Assembly: GCA_030531425.1 (NCBI GenBank)
Contig: JAUNNO010000003.1
Coordinates: forward strand, 1-51,245
Length of the DNA stretch: 51,245 bases
Source of the DNA: a bacterium
GTDB taxonomy: Bacteria; Bacillota_I; Bacilli_A; RF39; UBA660
Reading direction: 5' to 3'
The notes under the pieces are model-generated. The model was not told where the DNA came from, ran no database searches, and worked only from the letters and a program-made list of their open reading frames with translations. Each line of letters starts with the position of its first letter. The first letter of the stretch is position 1. This document shows, piece after piece, positions 50,587 to 51,245 of the stretch. Position numbers and translations under genes: made by a program.

Positions 50587-50725
50587 AATAATCAATTACT
50601 GTCTATTATTAAGTCTACTATTCATATTTCTTTCTATTATATTATTTGAACAAATAAGTTTTTGGTTTCTTGGAATAGGAATATCAATAATAGGAATTAT
50701 AATTTTATATATAATCAATCATTAA
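50570..50725 (+). CDS. Small membrane protein (51 aa)
   Basis: ATG 50570 lies within the end of licD, behind GGAAGTG. MPLKNKIINYCLLLSLLFIF and a second hydrophobic stretch FWFLGIGISIIGIIILYIIN H form two membrane helices. Probably coupled to licD. Function unknown. Confidence 0.55.
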   Translation: MPLKNKIINYCLLLSLLFIFLSIILFEQISFWFLGIGISIIGIIILYIINH

Positions 50726-50745
50726 ACATATGATTGATTTTTTTT
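50713..50745. terminator. Bidirectional terminator between the licD unit and the DUF368 gene
   Basis: AATCAATCA (50713-50721) and TGATTGATT (50731-50739) followed by Ts. It overlaps both convergent stops. Confidence 0.85.
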
Positions 50746-51245
50746 GTTATTATGATACCACTTATTAATAAAAACATTCCTATAATTAAATCATATATAT
50801 CATAATTACAATTAAATGTCTTTAATCCCATTATGATTATAGATGATATACTAAATCCTAATATAGCACTATAAGTTTTAGATTTATAATTATTAAACAA
50901 ATAATTAATTAATTTTGATGTTAAAATTATCCCTATAAATACTCCAATAAAAAAAGGAAATAATACAATGATATTTTTATATAACAAATTAATATTTAAT
51001 ATACTTGCAAAAGACTCTAAGACTTTTCCATAACAGCCTAACATCATTAGTATAGCAGTACCACTTATACCAGGCACTATCATCGTAAATGCATCTATAA
51101 CCCCTACAATTATATAATAAATAAAATTTATAATTTTACTATCAAATTCTATATTATTATTAATATTTAATAATGAAAGCAAAAACAATACAATAATTAT
51201 TATTAAAGATATATACCTATCTTTTTTTTCTATTTTTTTATCTAT
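50715..51245 (-). CDS. DUF368 family undecaprenyl-phosphate translocase (5' end beyond window)
   Basis: The frame is open to the window edge. VGVIDAFTMIVPGISGTAIL MMLGCYGKVLESF carries the conserved (I/V)PGxSG motif of DUF368 (PopT-like) proteins, with several further membrane helices. DUF368 members recycle undecaprenyl phosphate across the membrane, important for wall and teichoic acid synthesis. The internal ATG/TTG starts are unlikely because of the upstream continuation (IEKKDRYISLIIIIVLF). Confidence 0.85.
   Translation of the reverse strand: MDKKIEKKDRYISLIIIIVLFLLSLLNINNNIEFDSKIINFIYYIIVGVIDAFTMIVPGISGTAILMMLGCYGKVLESFASILNINLLYKNIIVLFPFFIGVFIGIILTSKLINYLFNNYKSKTYSAILGFSISSIIIMGLKTFNCNYDIYDLIIGMFLLISGIIITKKINHMFND

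Noticed and set aside
1-51245. CRISPR array
   Set aside because: I looked for regularly spaced 25-40-bp repeats and found none; the repeats present are two-copy or inverted.

Overview
The window is AT-rich bacterial DNA of Firmicutes type: strong GGAGG ribosome binding sites, a SAM-I riboswitch, an L20 leader, SpoVS and a CotY/CotZ-type spore coat protein. It suggests a spore-forming or recently spore-forming low-GC member of the Bacilli/Erysipelotrichia or a related gut lineage; I cannot name the species. The code looks standard: Trp is TGG, and genes stop mainly with TAA or TAG and rarely with TGA.

Layout. 0-6.3 kb: accessory genes (nucleotidyltransferase-fold protein, GNAT, unknowns), a decayed duplicate of an ssb-dinD pair, then sufU-X-sufB (Fe-S assembly) and spoVS. 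6.4-12.2 kb: a tRNA-Gly gene carrying an integrated 5.75-kb filamentous-phage (inovirus-like) genome, bounded by a 22-bp att duplication. It has an integrase, a pMV158-type rolling-circle Rep with a recognisable nick hairpin, a Zot/pI assembly ATPase, a string of tiny membrane proteins, a pIII-like adsorption protein, a coat-like protein and a small putative ssDNA-binding protein. 12.2-16.2 kb: a scrapyard with a 362-bp near-identical direct repeat, a tandem-HD protein, tRNA fragments, a 219-bp MITE with perfect target duplication, a candidate type I toxin-antitoxin locus and a coaBC fragment. 16.2-22.4 kb: Nudix protein, LysR regulator, HD hydrolase, membrane-anchored choloylglycine-hydrolase-family enzyme and a membrane-anchored surface protein.

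22.9-39.2 kb: a 16.3-kb integrative mobilizable element inserted in the ATPase gene of a nitrate/taurine/thiamine-precursor-type ABC importer. Joining the two flanks across a shared CAAAGAG restores one 246-aa reading frame. The element carries a large serine recombinase, a MobV relaxase with an oriT-like hairpin cluster, a RecA-like ATPase, XRE regulators and a DinD-like protein. Its cargo is a class B sortase, an NPQTG-anchored surface protein, an RsgI-like Cys-rich membrane protein and a 12-TM/LuxR regulator.

39.2-51.2 kb: the rest of the ABC system, then mostly housekeeping genes on the minus strand: guanine deaminase, D12 DNA methylase, metK under a SAM riboswitch, a Fic protein, infC-rpmI-rplT under an L20-type leader, the tRNA t6A operon tsaE-tsaB-rimI-tsaD, a spore coat protein, LicD and a DUF368 transporter running off the end.

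The observations most worth following are the filamentous prophage with its pMV158-like origin, the scarless reconstruction of the ABC gene around the mobilizable element with its sortase cargo, and the compact type I toxin-antitoxin candidate at 15.3-15.6 kb.
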